Positions 1 through 7,809 are shown, counted from the first letter of the stretch. The stretch: 64,000 nucleotides of DNA from Paracoccaceae bacterium (GCA_024742455.1 JANSYL010000003.1:1-64000), one strand, 5' to 3'. Notes: generated from the letters alone by a model not told the origin. Translations and numbers: made by a program.

Positions 1-135
1 GAAAAGGGCGGCCGCGCCGTCCGGGAATGGGTTGCCGCCCGCAATCAGCTGGCCATAATATTCGCCGGGCGCTTCGACGCCTGAACGTATCTGAAAACCG
101 CATGGGCCCGCTCAGATACACAGAGGATCAGACAC
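1..135. other. unassigned fragment at window edge
   Basis: The minus strand carries an open frame that runs off the left edge (reading APGEYYGQLIAGG near positions 30-65). It is cut off on its other side by the transposase remnant that follows. I do not recognise the family and there is no start codon with a ribosome binding site. It may be the interrupted end of a gene that continues outside the window. Confidence 0.2.
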
Positions 136-730
136 TCCCAGCTGGTCATCAGCGACGCCCACACGGGCCTGAAGGGCGCCATCGCCCGCGTCTTCGAGGC
201 GACGTGGCAGCGCTGCCGGGTTCACTGGATGCGCAACGCTCTGGCTCATGTCTCGAAGGGCCAGCACACGGTCGTTGCCGCGGCGATCCGTCAGGCCTTT
301 GACCAACCGGACCGCAAGCATGCCGGCGAGACCTGGCGGCACGTCGCGGAGCAGCTCCGCACCCGATGGCCCAAGCTCGGCGACCTCATGGACGCCAGCG
401 AGCACGACGTGCTGGCCTACATGGCCTTCCCGCGCCAGCACCGGACAAAGTTGCCCTCCACCAACCCAATCGAGCGACTGAACAAGGAGGTGAAGCGCCG
501 GGCCGATGTCGTCGGCATCTTCCCGAACGAAGCCTCCATCATGCGCCTGATCGGCGCAGCGCTCTTTTAACAGAACGATGAATGGCAGACCTCGAGCCGC
601 TACATGATGGTTGAGGCCTTCGCGCAGATCGACAAGGAGGAACTCGACCCCATTCTCAGCATCACCACGAAGGCCGCCTGATCATGCTCTCAGGCCATCT
701 GGGAAATTACACCAGCTTGACGGACACGAC
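136..730 (+). pseudogene. IS256-family (mutator type) transposase remnant
   Basis: The frame resembles the C-terminal half of an IS256-family DDE transposase. The second catalytic aspartate lies in the ISDAHTGLKGA motif (about 148-180) and the catalytic glutamate in the STNPIERLNKEVKRR motif (about 457-500). The N-terminal half with the first aspartate is missing. The frame is also broken by an in-frame TAA at 568-570: the reading continues without a shift as QNDEWQTSSRYMMVE and ends at the normal TGA at 679-681. A probable right terminal repeat follows at about 701-730 (GGGAAATTACACC then GACGGACACGAC). It should be inactive because it lacks a start, part of the active site and a continuous frame. 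Confidence 0.85.
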
Positions 731-821
731 AAAAAAATAATTTGCGTCGGCTTGTCTGCCTTTAGGATGATGCGTCTCATCGATTAGCTCGTTCAGCGAA
801 TTCCCGCAATCACATACTAGT

Positions 822-1018
822 TGTCAACGCCGACTTAAAATTCCCCAGAAGTGCCGAAGTAAAATTCCCCACTACGGCGGTTTCGGCGATCAGCCGTGTT
901 CAGTGATCGGCAACTCCATTGAGGTTTTTCGGCGGCCGTCCGCGGCGCTTGGGCGGCGGGGGTGGTGTGATCGGTGCGTTCGCCCTCACGTGCTCAGGAA
1001 TGAGGTCGGCATGGGCGC
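822..1018 (-). mobile_element. right-end remnant of an IS21-like element
   Basis: The stretch begins with TGTCAACGCCGACTTAAAA and then carries two nearby AAAATTCCCCA repeats (836-846 and 861-871). Such repeated motifs inside the tips are typical of IS21-family ends. On the minus strand a frame ends at 900-902 with the basic, proline-rich tail PPPPPKRRGRPPKN followed by LNGVADH, which I take as the C-terminus of an IS21-type transposase or helper protein. Everything upstream of [13 protein letters not shown] has been lost at a junction with the IS3 fragment near 1016-1024. Confidence 0.55.
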
Positions 1019-1147
1019 GCAGCCGATCTTGGCTGAAATCGACATCACCGCCTTCCAGCGAGAGCCGTGCTGACCTTCACCGTCGAAAACCATCCGCACA
1101 GCACGTTCGCGCACTTCAGGGGAAAACTTGTTCGTCGTCTTGCTCAT
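986..1147 (-). pseudogene. IS3-family OrfA fragment fused to IS21-like sequence
   Basis: The first 43 codons read [19 protein letters not shown] and onward to ISAKIGC, the N-terminus of an IS3-family (IS407-like group) OrfA helix-turn-helix protein. Past IGC the frame enters the neighbouring IS21-like remnant out of frame and stops at 986-988, so the product would be a 53-residue chimera without function. The start codon at 1145-1147 has its native upstream sequence and the IS terminal repeat just beyond it. OrfB is absent. Confidence 0.75.
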
Positions 1148-1200
1148 GATGCTCCATCCTACTCAGGAGTTGGAGCCTCCGGCAAACCCGGCGCGGTTCA
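1016..1200 (-). mobile_element. left end of an IS3-family element with terminal repeat
   Basis: Read on the minus strand the element starts at 1200 with TGAACCGCGCCGGGTTTGCC and continues GGAGGCTCCAAC, an IS407-group-like left terminal repeat, followed by the orfA start at 1147. Only about 185 bases survive before the IS21-like sequence begins. Its outer tip abuts the truncated autotransporter gene at 1201 exactly. Confidence 0.75.
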
Positions 1201-1743
1201 ATATAAGGTGCCGTAAACCTCGGCAGCGGTGATTTTCACAGACCCGGTCGAGTCGTCTGCATTCACGTAGATGCCGTTGCCTATAGCGAAGTTGCTGCCA
1301 TCTATACCCAACTCGTTCACGGTCCCATCGATTGTGATACTAAGGCTCCCATCGTTGTTGTGATCCGCGGATATGCCGTAATATCCAGTGATGCTGCTGG
1401 CAAAATCATCGGTAAATTCCGTATCACTTGTCGGGCCAGCCAGCGTCGTGATGGTAATCCCGTTGACGTTTGGGTCTGTCGGAGCAACCGAAAACCCGTC
1501 CTGCGTTTCGAAAGTGCCGGGACCGGTGATTTCTACGGTCGTAGCATTGGTTTGCGACAACGCTCCGGACGGTGTCACTCCCTGCGCATAAGCCCGACGC
1601 CCATAGCCCATCCCAACGATGGCTGTGAGGGCAGTGCCCATCATCAGCGCGCCTGCACGTTGGCGCATGGGCCTGCTGATCGGCCCTACTGCAAAGTGGG
1701 GGGCACCATGGACGTTGCGCGGGGTTTTTTTGGTCTCGCTCAT
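1198..1743 (-). pseudogene. autotransporter-like secreted protein, 3' end removed by IS insertion
   Basis: The 181-residue product has a long N-terminal region, a hydrophobic segment (about residues 30-48) and a signal peptidase-like site after AYAQG. It continues with a threonine-, glycine- and aspartate-rich passenger (ITGPGTFET, DHNNDGSLSITIDG, GNGIYVNADDSTGSVKI) typical of beta-helical autotransporters. The barrel domain is missing. The coding sequence stops because it runs into the IS3-family terminal repeat: the TGA at 1198-1200 is the first three bases of the IS. It is transcribed divergently from the HTH regulator at 1913 and shares with it an intergenic region containing two GAACATGTTC-like palindromes. 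Most likely a non-functional secretion remnant. Confidence 0.7.
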
Positions 1744-1820
1744 TGGTCACTCCGAAAGCTTTTGCGTTGGCTTGCCAAGCACATGCCAAAGTTTCGAACA
1801 CAAAAAAAGTTGCGCAATTT

Positions 1821-1845
1821 CAACATGTTCAAAGTGAACATGTTC
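1821..1845. promoter_or_regulatory. paired palindromic operator between divergent genes
   Basis: Two palindromes, CAACATGTTC (1821-1830) and the perfect GAACATGTTC (1836-1845), are centred 15 bases apart. They lie between the divergent starts at 1743 (minus) and 1913 (plus). This is the expected arrangement for an operator bound by a dimeric HTH protein, and the gene to the right encodes such a protein. The same GAACA/TGTTC half-sites recur downstream of that gene. Confidence 0.55.
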
Positions 1846-1912
1846 AGCGGGCATGGGCGACCCTATATGCAGGGTCGGCGGCGAACCCAGCATACGAACA
1901 GGACACCAAGCA

Positions 1913-2482
1913 ATGCTCACAACAGATCCTCGCATCATGAACTTGTTGGCCCTCGGCATGGCCAAGGTCACCTACGGCGCTCTCAAGATCCTGCGCCGAC
2001 ATCTGGGCAACGACCTAGAACTCGCTCTGATAGGCTTCGCTGTGGTGATGCGCACGCGCCGTGACCTTTTTCAGCTGGTGGAACGAGATGGGCTGACCGA
2101 AGCCACCATCGCCGAGATCGCGAGTGAGCGCGGGTTCTATACCTCAACCAACGAAGTGTCGGCCTACACCGGGCTCAACCGCGCCACCGTGACACGCAAG
2201 ATGAAGAAGCTGGTCGAGATGGGCATTCTTGAGCGCGTAGAGCGCGACAAATGGCACTTGGTGGATTTTGAGCATGGCGAACAGGTGGCACCAGCGATCA
2301 TGCTGCGCGAGCTGCTGCAGAACTATGTAGCAATCACCAACAAGCTGGAGGCCTTACTGCCCGAGGAAATCCAGCCCATGATGCGCACAGCGTTGGCGGA
2401 TTTGGGGCAAATCGAGGCCAAGGCGCTGTTGGATGAAGATGTGGCGCGAAAGGTCAAGCGCGGATTGGAGGTCAATCACTGA
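1913..2482 (+). CDS. MarR-like winged-helix transcriptional regulator
   Basis: The protein is about 189 residues from the ATG at 1913; an upstream ATG at 1853 would overlap the operator region and is less likely. The central part (about residues 65-115) reads as a winged helix-turn-helix: EVSAYTGLNRATVTRKMKKL is the recognition helix region, followed by EMGILERVERDKWHLV as the wing. The C-terminal half is helical and probably forms the dimer. No ligand pocket is recognisable. It sits alone between a broken autotransporter gene and a tRNA fragment, inside the island tail. GAACA/TGTTC palindromes lie both upstream (1821-1845) and downstream (2608-2678), so autoregulation and a second site of action are plausible. 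Family assignment is by HTH pattern only. Confidence 0.65.
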   Translation: MLTTDPRIMNLLALGMAKVTYGALKILRRHLGNDLELALIGFAVVMRTRRDLFQLVERDGLTEATIAEIASERGFYTSTNEVSAYTGLNRATVTRKMKKLVEMGILERVERDKWHLVDFEHGEQVAPAIMLRELLQNYVAITNKLEALLPEEIQPMMRTALADLGQIEAKALLDEDVARKVKRGLEVNH

Positions 2483-2607
2483 GCGATTAACAGGGTATAG
2501 CGCAGACTTGATCAAGCTGCCCGTCAAGGCGCTGGGTAACGTGGTTTACGTGTTTCATGGTGTGGGTGAACTGGTTGACTAAGCGGTGCGAAACCAATGT
2601 TTCCGCA

Positions 2608-2678
2608 ATCTGTGTTCCGCACACTGTTCGGAACACTGTGTTCAAACACTGTGTTGCAGTTTACTGTGTTCAACACAG
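2608..2678. repeat. iteron-like cluster of TGTTC half-sites
   Basis: The five-base unit TGTTC, or TGTTG once, starts at 2613, 2625, 2639, 2652 and 2667, spaced 12 to 15 bases apart. Some copies pair into perfect palindromes: TGTTCGGAACA (2625-2635), GAACACTGTGTTC (2631-2643) and CTGTGTTCAACACAG (2664-2678). The 323-base stretch from 2483 to 2805 has no credible gene; this cluster and the AT-rich run before the tRNA fragment are its content. The half-sites match those of the operator at 1821-1845. Confidence 0.7.
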
Positions 2679-2805
2679 CGTTTCGCCAAGCTGTTGCGTG
2701 AATAAGTGAAAACAATGCGTCAGGATCGTAGCGCACTCTGTAGCACACCACAAAAACAAGCACTTAAGTCACTGTTTTAAAACATCTTATTTTCATGCTG
2801 TGAAA

Positions 2806-2849
2806 TCATAATCCGCGTGTCGGGGGTTCAAGTCCCTCCTCCGCTACCA
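2806..2849 (+). tRNA. 3' half of tRNA-Met(CAT), probable attachment site
   Basis: From the anticodon onward the sequence fits tRNA numbering exactly. Anticodon CAT is at 2807-2809, the 3' anticodon stem TCCGC at 2812-2816, and a five-base variable loop at 2817-2821. The T arm GGGGG-TTCAAGT-CCCTC is at 2822-2838, the acceptor strand CTCCGCT at 2839-2845, the discriminator A at 2846 and encoded CCA at 2847-2849. The 5' half (acceptor, D arm) is absent: the bases upstream are AT-rich and give no D arm. Such a 3' fragment is the usual scar left where an integrative element recombined into a tRNA gene, here in the anticodon loop. Not expected to make a functional tRNA. Confidence 0.75.
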
Positions 2850-2869
2850 GACCCCCCGACATGCGCAGT

Positions 2870-5221
2870 TCAGGCGGCTTCCCACATAAGGCCCGGGCGA
2901 TAGCGTTGTGCCACCTTGCCGTCCTTCAGGGCGAAGAGGTGCAGCCAGCGATTGTCGAACAGGTCGCGGACGCCGGGATGGGCCTCCAGCACGCCGTCGA
3001 TGGCCTCGGTCGGGGCCTCGATCAACACGCTGAGACGCAAGGGTTCATGGACCAGCGCGTCACCATCATGGATCGCCTGCCAGGGCAGTCCGGGGCGCAG
3101 GATGCCGCCATTGCCCTCGACCACGCCAAGACCGCCCACGACATTATGGATCAGCTTGTTGCCGCCGCCGAAAGCCTCGGGCGCGACGGAGGAGCCGTAA
3201 TATTGCAGGCTGATCCAGCTGGCCACGACGACCGGGGCCGTGATGATCAGTTCCAGCGTGCCGAACCTGTCATCGGCCTTCCAATCGTAGGAATGCAGGA
3301 AGGCGCGGCCCCCGAGATCGACATGCGCGGTGGCGGCGCGCGGCGCGGCGATGAAGGCCGCGCAGCCGGCAAGGCCCCATTCCGGGCGCACTTCGGCCCA
3401 GTTGCGGGCCCGGCCCGGCAGCGCCTCAGCCGAGGCGCCGGGGATGCGGGTGGCGCGTTCGGCCCGGGTCAGCCCCGCCGCCTCGTCGAGCCAGCGCCGG
3501 ACAGGGGCCAGTTTCGGGCTGTCGCTGTAAAGCGTGATCTGGTCGGTGGTGGTGTCGTGCAGACCAGCGACGAAGACCGTGTCCGCCGGAACCTCGATCC
3601 CCCTTTCGGCCAGCCCGGCGCGGGCCTCGGCATCGTTGAGGAGATCGGCCAGAACCCGGGCCGACACCTCGCCGGTATGCCCGCCACAAGCGCCGCAGTG
3701 ATAGGCGCTTTCATGGGGGTTGTTGGTAACCTGCGCGCCGTGGCCGAGCAGCAGGACCACCGGTGCGTGCCCCTTGGTCAGGCCCATCGCGGTCAGCACG
3801 GCGGCGGCGGTATCGGCCTTGGCCTTGGCGTCGAGCGGCGTGTCGAGGCGGGGTGCGGCCTTGGATCCGGCCGGTTTGACCTTTCCGAGCGCGTCCTTGA
3901 CCAGTTTTGCGCCATAGATCGGGCCCGCCGCCTCGACGAAGGCGAAGGAGGACACGGCAGCCTGCCGGAACCGGCCCCAGGCCCGGTTGGCCCGTGCCGT
4001 GATGCGCAGGTCCATGTCATCCTCGGGCGTGCCATGGGCGGAGGTTTCAAGGCCCGGGTTCAGCAGCACCGGCAGCCGCGATTCGACCACGTCGGAGCCT
4101 TGCGCGGTATGGGCGAGGGGAAGGCCGAAAAAGCCTGCGAACCCGATGGTGGCGATGCCTGCATCGAGGCTTTCGAGCGCGCGGCGATAGACCTCGGACC
4201 TTACGTCGATGCAGAAGGCGGCCTGCAGTTTCGGCCGGCCCGTTGCCGGGGCGGCCCCGGTCAAATCCTCGGACAGGGACCGCTGAAAGGCGCGTTCGGC
4301 GGCTTCCTGCAGGATGGCATCGGCAATGTGGTCGGCACTGGGGTCGGCAGGGGCTGCATGGGTGTCCAGCACGGTCTGCCATGCCTCGGACAGCTGCGGA
4401 AGATGGTCGAGGATCGCCTCTTCCCAGACCAGCCGGATCGCCAGCAATTCGGCAGTGGTGGCGTCGGTTTCGCCCGCCATTTCGGCCTGCCAGAGCATCC
4501 AGCGCGCATGCTGCGCCCAGCCGCCAAGCTCCATCAGCAGGCGGTGGAAGGTGCTTTCGGCGGAGGCGCCCGTGATGCCCAGCCGGTCGGCGGCGCGCAG
4601 GATGGCGCGTTCGGGCGTGTCGGGGGCGTCGGCGACATGGGCGCAGAACCCGGACAGCCCGGCGATTTCCGGCGTCAGGTCATGGATCGCCCAGTCACGC
4701 CACGCGGCATAGGCGCTGCGGCCCGGGGTGGGCGACCAGAGCGCCTGACCCCGGTCGAAATGACCGGCGGCCCAGAGGCCGAAGGTTTTCATGAAGACCG
4801 ACGGCCAGTCGGTGCCGGTTTCGCTGGCGGCCAGTTCGGCGACGGTCGGCAGCGCCTGCGGGGCGGGCGCGGCCGTGTCGAGCGCGGCTTTCAGCTTGGC
4901 AAGGCTGGCCGGTTTGGCCTTGGCGGTGCTGGCGTCGAGCGCGGCCTTCAGGTCGGCATCGGTGATCCGGCCCTCGGCGATGGCGCTGGCGTAATCGGCC
5001 CGCGCGAGGGTCAGCCGCACGCCCGCGGCGCGGTCGAGCCGGGCCGCCGCTCTTGCCAGATCGGTGCCGGTCTGGCCGAGGAACGGGTTGACCGCGACGG
5101 TGGCATCCAGCGGGAAGGCGGGCGGGATCGCGCGGGTCGCGGCCTCGGCGGCGCGCAGGATGTCGGCCATGTGGGCCGGGGCGATATCGCTGTGCTTCAT
5201 GAACATCTGTTGCGCCTCCAT
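2870..5221 (-). CDS. dabA: DabA, inorganic carbon uptake protein (DUF2309)
   Basis: The 783-residue protein matches the DUF2309/DabA family, a beta-carbonic-anhydrase-like zinc protein. With the membrane protein DabB it forms a proton-motive-force-driven complex that traps CO2 as bicarbonate in the cytoplasm. The candidate metal site is visible: CIDVRSE at residues 337-343 supplies the Cys and Asp of the CxD pair, and HCGACGGH at 508-515 supplies His and Cys. Length is near that of other family members. It starts two bases after the dabB stop, so the two are translationally coupled. A divergent LysR gene lies upstream of dabB. I see no carboxysome or RuBisCO genes in the window, so the likely role is bicarbonate supply to anaplerotic carboxylases; that role is inference. 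Confidence 0.93.
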   Translation of the reverse strand: MEAQQMFMKHSDIAPAHMADILRAAEAATRAIPPAFPLDATVAVNPFLGQTGTDLARAAARLDRAAGVRLTLARADYASAIAEGRITDADLKAALDASTAKAKPASLAKLKAALDTAAPAPQALPTVAELAASETGTDWPSVFMKTFGLWAAGHFDRGQALWSPTPGRSAYAAWRDWAIHDLTPEIAGLSGFCAHVADAPDTPERAILRAADRLGITGASAESTFHRLLMELGGWAQHARWMLWQAEMAGETDATTAELLAIRLVWEEAILDHLPQLSEAWQTVLDTHAAPADPSADHIADAILQEAAERAFQRSLSEDLTGAAPATGRPKLQAAFCIDVRSEVYRRALESLDAGIATIGFAGFFGLPLAHTAQGSDVVESRLPVLLNPGLETSAHGTPEDDMDLRITARANRAWGRFRQAAVSSFAFVEAAGPIYGAKLVKDALGKVKPAGSKAAPRLDTPLDAKAKADTAAAVLTAMGLTKGHAPVVLLLGHGAQVTNNPHESAYHCGACGGHTGEVSARVLADLLNDAEARAGLAERGIEVPADTVFVAGLHDTTTDQITLYSDSPKLAPVRRWLDEAAGLTRAERATRIPGASAEALPGRARNWAEVRPEWGLAGCAAFIAAPRAATAHVDLGGRAFLHSYDWKADDRFGTLELIITAPVVVASWISLQYYGSSVAPEAFGGGNKLIHNVVGGLGVVEGNGGILRPGLPWQAIHDGDALVHEPLRLSVLIEAPTEAIDGVLEAHPGVRDLFDNRWLHLFALKDGKVAQRYRPGLMWEAA

Positions 5222-5222
5222 G

Positions 5223-6791
5223 TTATGCGTCGTGCTTTGCGGTGGGTTTGGTGTTGAAGCCGCCGATCAGGCGATCGAGCACGGCGTTGAGGTAGAGGCC
5301 GTTGGCGATATGGACCCGGAAACCGGCGGCAGCCGGGTGGTGGGCCCAGAGCGGGAACAGGGTCTGTGCCACCGCGACCATCCCGAAGGAGATCACCGCC
5401 AGCACGATCAGCGCCCATTCGAAGGGGCCGGCCACGGGCACCGGCGGCAGCGCCGCGCCCCAGATCGCATCGGCGCCCAGCTGGAAGGTGAAATATGCTA
5501 TGGCGGTGGCGGCAGAGGCGATGGCGGTGCGCCGGGTCAGCGCCACGGGGGCGGCATCGGCCAGGCCCTGCGCCACCAGATAGGCGACCCCGAAAATCAG
5601 CATCGCGCCCAGCGCCAGCGCCTGGGGCGATTTCGCCCCGAAGCCCGCGATGAAGGCGCCCGCGACCAGCGCGTAAAGCGTGACGGCGATGGCAAAGGCC
5701 TTGGCCACCGCGCCCAGGTCGGGCACGGCCACAGGGCCGGGGCGGCGGACGTTCAGCACCGCCTGCACCGCACCCCCCGAGGCGAGGAAGGCATGTGCCT
5801 TGTACATCGAATGCGCCACGATATGCAGGAGCGCCAGTGGCCAGAGGCCGAGGCCGCATTGCAGGAGCATGAAGCCCATCTGCGCCACGGTCGACCAGGC
5901 AAGTGCGGTTTTGACCGCACTTTGGGTCAGCATCACCACCGCCCCGAAAAGCGCGGTGAACCCGCCCAGCAGGACCAGCGCCCCCATCGCGCCCGGGATC
6001 GGCTGTACGAGGTCTGCCATGCGGATGAGCAGCACGCCGCCGGCGTTGATGATGCCCGCATGCAGCAGGGCCGAAACAGGCGTGGGGGCCTCCATCACCT
6101 CGGTCAGCCAGCCATGAACGGGGAAGGTCGCGGTCTTGAGGGCTGCGGCCAGCACCACGAAACCGATCCCGATATGGGCGATGAGAGGGACACCGGCGGC
6201 CACCAGCGCCGAGGCGTCGGACAGATCGGCTGTGCCATAGGCCACCCAGAGGCAGACCGCGCCGAGTATCAGGGCGACATCGCCGCTGTGCCAGGCCCAG
6301 GCGAATTTGGTCGCGGCGCGCTGCGCCTCGGCCCGGTCGCTGTAATGCAGGAGCAGCCGCTTCAGCACAAGGCCGATGGCGGCAAAACCCGCGATCAGGG
6401 GCAGGAGGCTGGCCGACTGGACCAGCAGCAGGACCAGTGCCAGCGTCGCCAGCATCAGTCCGTGAAACGCACCTTCCCGCGGGTCGCCATCGAGATAGGT
6501 GCGCGAGTAGCGCAGCACGACCCAGCCGATGAAGGCCACAAGAAGGGTCATCGTTGCGCTGATCGCGTCAAGCTGGAGCGCGATCAGGGCAGGGCCGCCC
6601 AGAAGCGCCACGCCGACGGGCCCGCCGAGGATCAGCTGGACGACCCCGCCGAGCGCCGCCGCCAGCGCGGCGAGCGCCGCCCATTCCGACAGGCGCGGCA
6701 GGTTACCCGGCCGGGCACCGGGGTTCGACAGGAAGGCCAGCGCGGCCAGGGCCGCGAGGATCGGTGCGAACAGGGTCAGGGGCAGGGTCAT
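5223..6791 (-). CDS. dabB: DabB, NuoL-like membrane subunit of the inorganic carbon uptake complex
   Basis: About 522 residues with roughly fourteen hydrophobic segments and the NuoL/MrpA-type core: HGWLTEVMEAPTPVSALLHAG (about 250-270) is the conserved proton-channel helix region. In the Dab complex this subunit couples proton flow to DabA-catalysed CO2 hydration. I choose the ATG at 6791 because GAAGGAG lies nine bases upstream; the open frame extends 26 codons further without such a site. The stop is one base before dabA. The gene is the first of the operon, and its promoter must lie in the 97-base divergent region shared with the LysR gene. NuoL-type annotation would be a common mislabel; the dabA neighbour decides. 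Confidence 0.92.
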   Translation of the reverse strand: MTLPLTLFAPILAALAALAFLSNPGARPGNLPRLSEWAALAALAAALGGVVQLILGGPVGVALLGGPALIALQLDAISATMTLLVAFIGWVVLRYSRTYLDGDPREGAFHGLMLATLALVLLLVQSASLLPLIAGFAAIGLVLKRLLLHYSDRAEAQRAATKFAWAWHSGDVALILGAVCLWVAYGTADLSDASALVAAGVPLIAHIGIGFVVLAAALKTATFPVHGWLTEVMEAPTPVSALLHAGIINAGGVLLIRMADLVQPIPGAMGALVLLGGFTALFGAVVMLTQSAVKTALAWSTVAQMGFMLLQCGLGLWPLALLHIVAHSMYKAHAFLASGGAVQAVLNVRRPGPVAVPDLGAVAKAFAIAVTLYALVAGAFIAGFGAKSPQALALGAMLIFGVAYLVAQGLADAAPVALTRRTAIASAATAIAYFTFQLGADAIWGAALPPVPVAGPFEWALIVLAVISFGMVAVAQTLFPLWAHHPAAAGFRVHIANGLYLNAVLDRLIGGFNTKPTAKHDA

Positions 6792-6842
6792 CGTGCACGC
6801 TCCTTCGTTAGCGGTTGGGGCGGGATACCGATTGCCGTTCCC

Positions 6843-6878
6843 ATAGAAAATTACATATATTCCATCCAACCGTTCTAT
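6843..6878. promoter_or_regulatory. inverted repeat between dabB and its LysR-type regulator
   Basis: ATAGAA at 6843-6848 is mirrored by TTCTAT at 6873-6878 in the short divergent region, with an AT-rich core (TTACATATAT) between. LysR proteins commonly bind such dyads next to their own gene. This is a candidate site only. Confidence 0.35.
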
Positions 6879-6888
6879 CTGATCGAAG

Positions 6889-7788
6889 ATGGCGACACTG
6901 AACCTGCATCACCTGCGCCTGTTCCGCGCCGTGGCCCGCGATGGTACCCTGACCGGGGCCGCGCGGGCGCTGAACCTGTCGCAATCGGCGATGTCGGCGC
7001 AGGTCAAGGCGCTGGAGGCGGCGCTGGGCCATGACCTGTTCGAACGGCGCGGGCGCGGTCTGGTGCTGACCGAGGCGGGGCGGATCGCGCTGGATCATGC
7101 CGAAGCGATCTTTCGCGCCGCCGAGGATCTGACCGCGACGCTGAAGGAAACCGGCGGCGGGCGCCGGGCGCTGAGGGTGGGCGCGCTGGCGACCCTGTCG
7201 CGGAATTTCCAGATGGCGTTCCTGCGCCCGCTTCTGGGGCGGGAGACGGTGGAGGTCGTGCTGCGGTCGGGATCGCAGCGGGAATTGCTGCGCGGGCTGC
7301 GGGGCATGTCGCTCGATATCGTGCTGACCAACCTGCCGCCGGCGCGCGACGCGGCCAGCCCCTACCTGGTACACCGGTTGGCCGAACAGACGGTCAGCCT
7401 GGTGGGCCGTCCGGCGCGGGTGGGACAGGGGCGTGACCTTGCCGCCCTGCTGGCCCAGGAGCCGCTATTGCTTCCGACCGAGGACACCGCGTTGCGCGCG
7501 GCCTTCGATGCGCTTGCCGCGCGGCTGGATGTCAGCCCGCAGATCGCGGCGGAGGCCGATGACATGGCGATGCTCAGGCTGCTGACACGCGCCGATGTCG
7601 GGCTGGCCGTGATCCCGCCGATCGTCGTGCAGGAGGAACTGGCGGCAGGCGACCTGGTGGAGGCCGCGCAACTGGATGGCATGGCCGAGCCGTTTTATGC
7701 GGTGACGCTGGAACGCCGGTTTCCCAACCCGCTTGTCGCCGAGGTTCTGACGCGCGACCCGGGCGAGGCCTGGGACGTGCCGCACTAA
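6889..7788 (+). CDS. LysR-type regulator next to dabBA
   Basis: A 299-residue LysR family activator. Residues 1-60 form the winged HTH, with the recognition stretch GAARALNLSQSAMSAQVKAL at about 24-43. The remainder is the periplasmic-binding-protein-like effector domain, ending in FPNPLVAEVLTRDP. It is divergent from dabB with 97 bases between starts, the classical layout for a LysR protein controlling its neighbour. In several bacteria dab operons are adjacent to LysR genes resembling CbbR/CcmR, so an inorganic-carbon or metabolite signal is likely; the effector cannot be read from sequence. Confidence 0.88.
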   Translation: MATLNLHHLRLFRAVARDGTLTGAARALNLSQSAMSAQVKALEAALGHDLFERRGRGLVLTEAGRIALDHAEAIFRAAEDLTATLKETGGGRRALRVGALATLSRNFQMAFLRPLLGRETVEVVLRSGSQRELLRGLRGMSLDIVLTNLPPARDAASPYLVHRLAEQTVSLVGRPARVGQGRDLAALLAQEPLLLPTEDTALRAAFDALAARLDVSPQIAAEADDMAMLRLLTRADVGLAVIPPIVVQEELAAGDLVEAAQLDGMAEPFYAVTLERRFPNPLVAEVLTRDPGEAWDVPH

Positions 7789-7809
7789 GCGGGGCTTGGT
7801 TGCGCGGAA

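Noticed and set aside
1360-2064. 234-codon plus-strand frame across the autotransporter fragment and operator
   Set aside because: Crosses the divergent promoter region and both genes; no coding signature.
2524-2763. 79-codon minus-strand frame across the TGTTC repeat cluster
   Set aside because: Its sequence is just the repeats read as protein (NAVLNTVNCNTVFEHSVPNSV); no ribosome binding site. The DNA is better explained as a binding-site array.
2770-2849. complete tRNA-Met gene
   Set aside because: No acceptor 5' strand or D arm can be found upstream of the anticodon loop; only the 3' half fits.
2861-5257. 798-codon open frame on the plus strand opposite dabA
   Set aside because: It is a shadow of the GC-rich dabA gene: low complexity (runs of G, R, Q, D), no ribosome binding site, no family similarity.
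5064-7034. 656-codon open frame on the plus strand opposite dabB
   Set aside because: Antisense shadow, arginine- and histidine-rich, overlapping both dabB and the LysR start.
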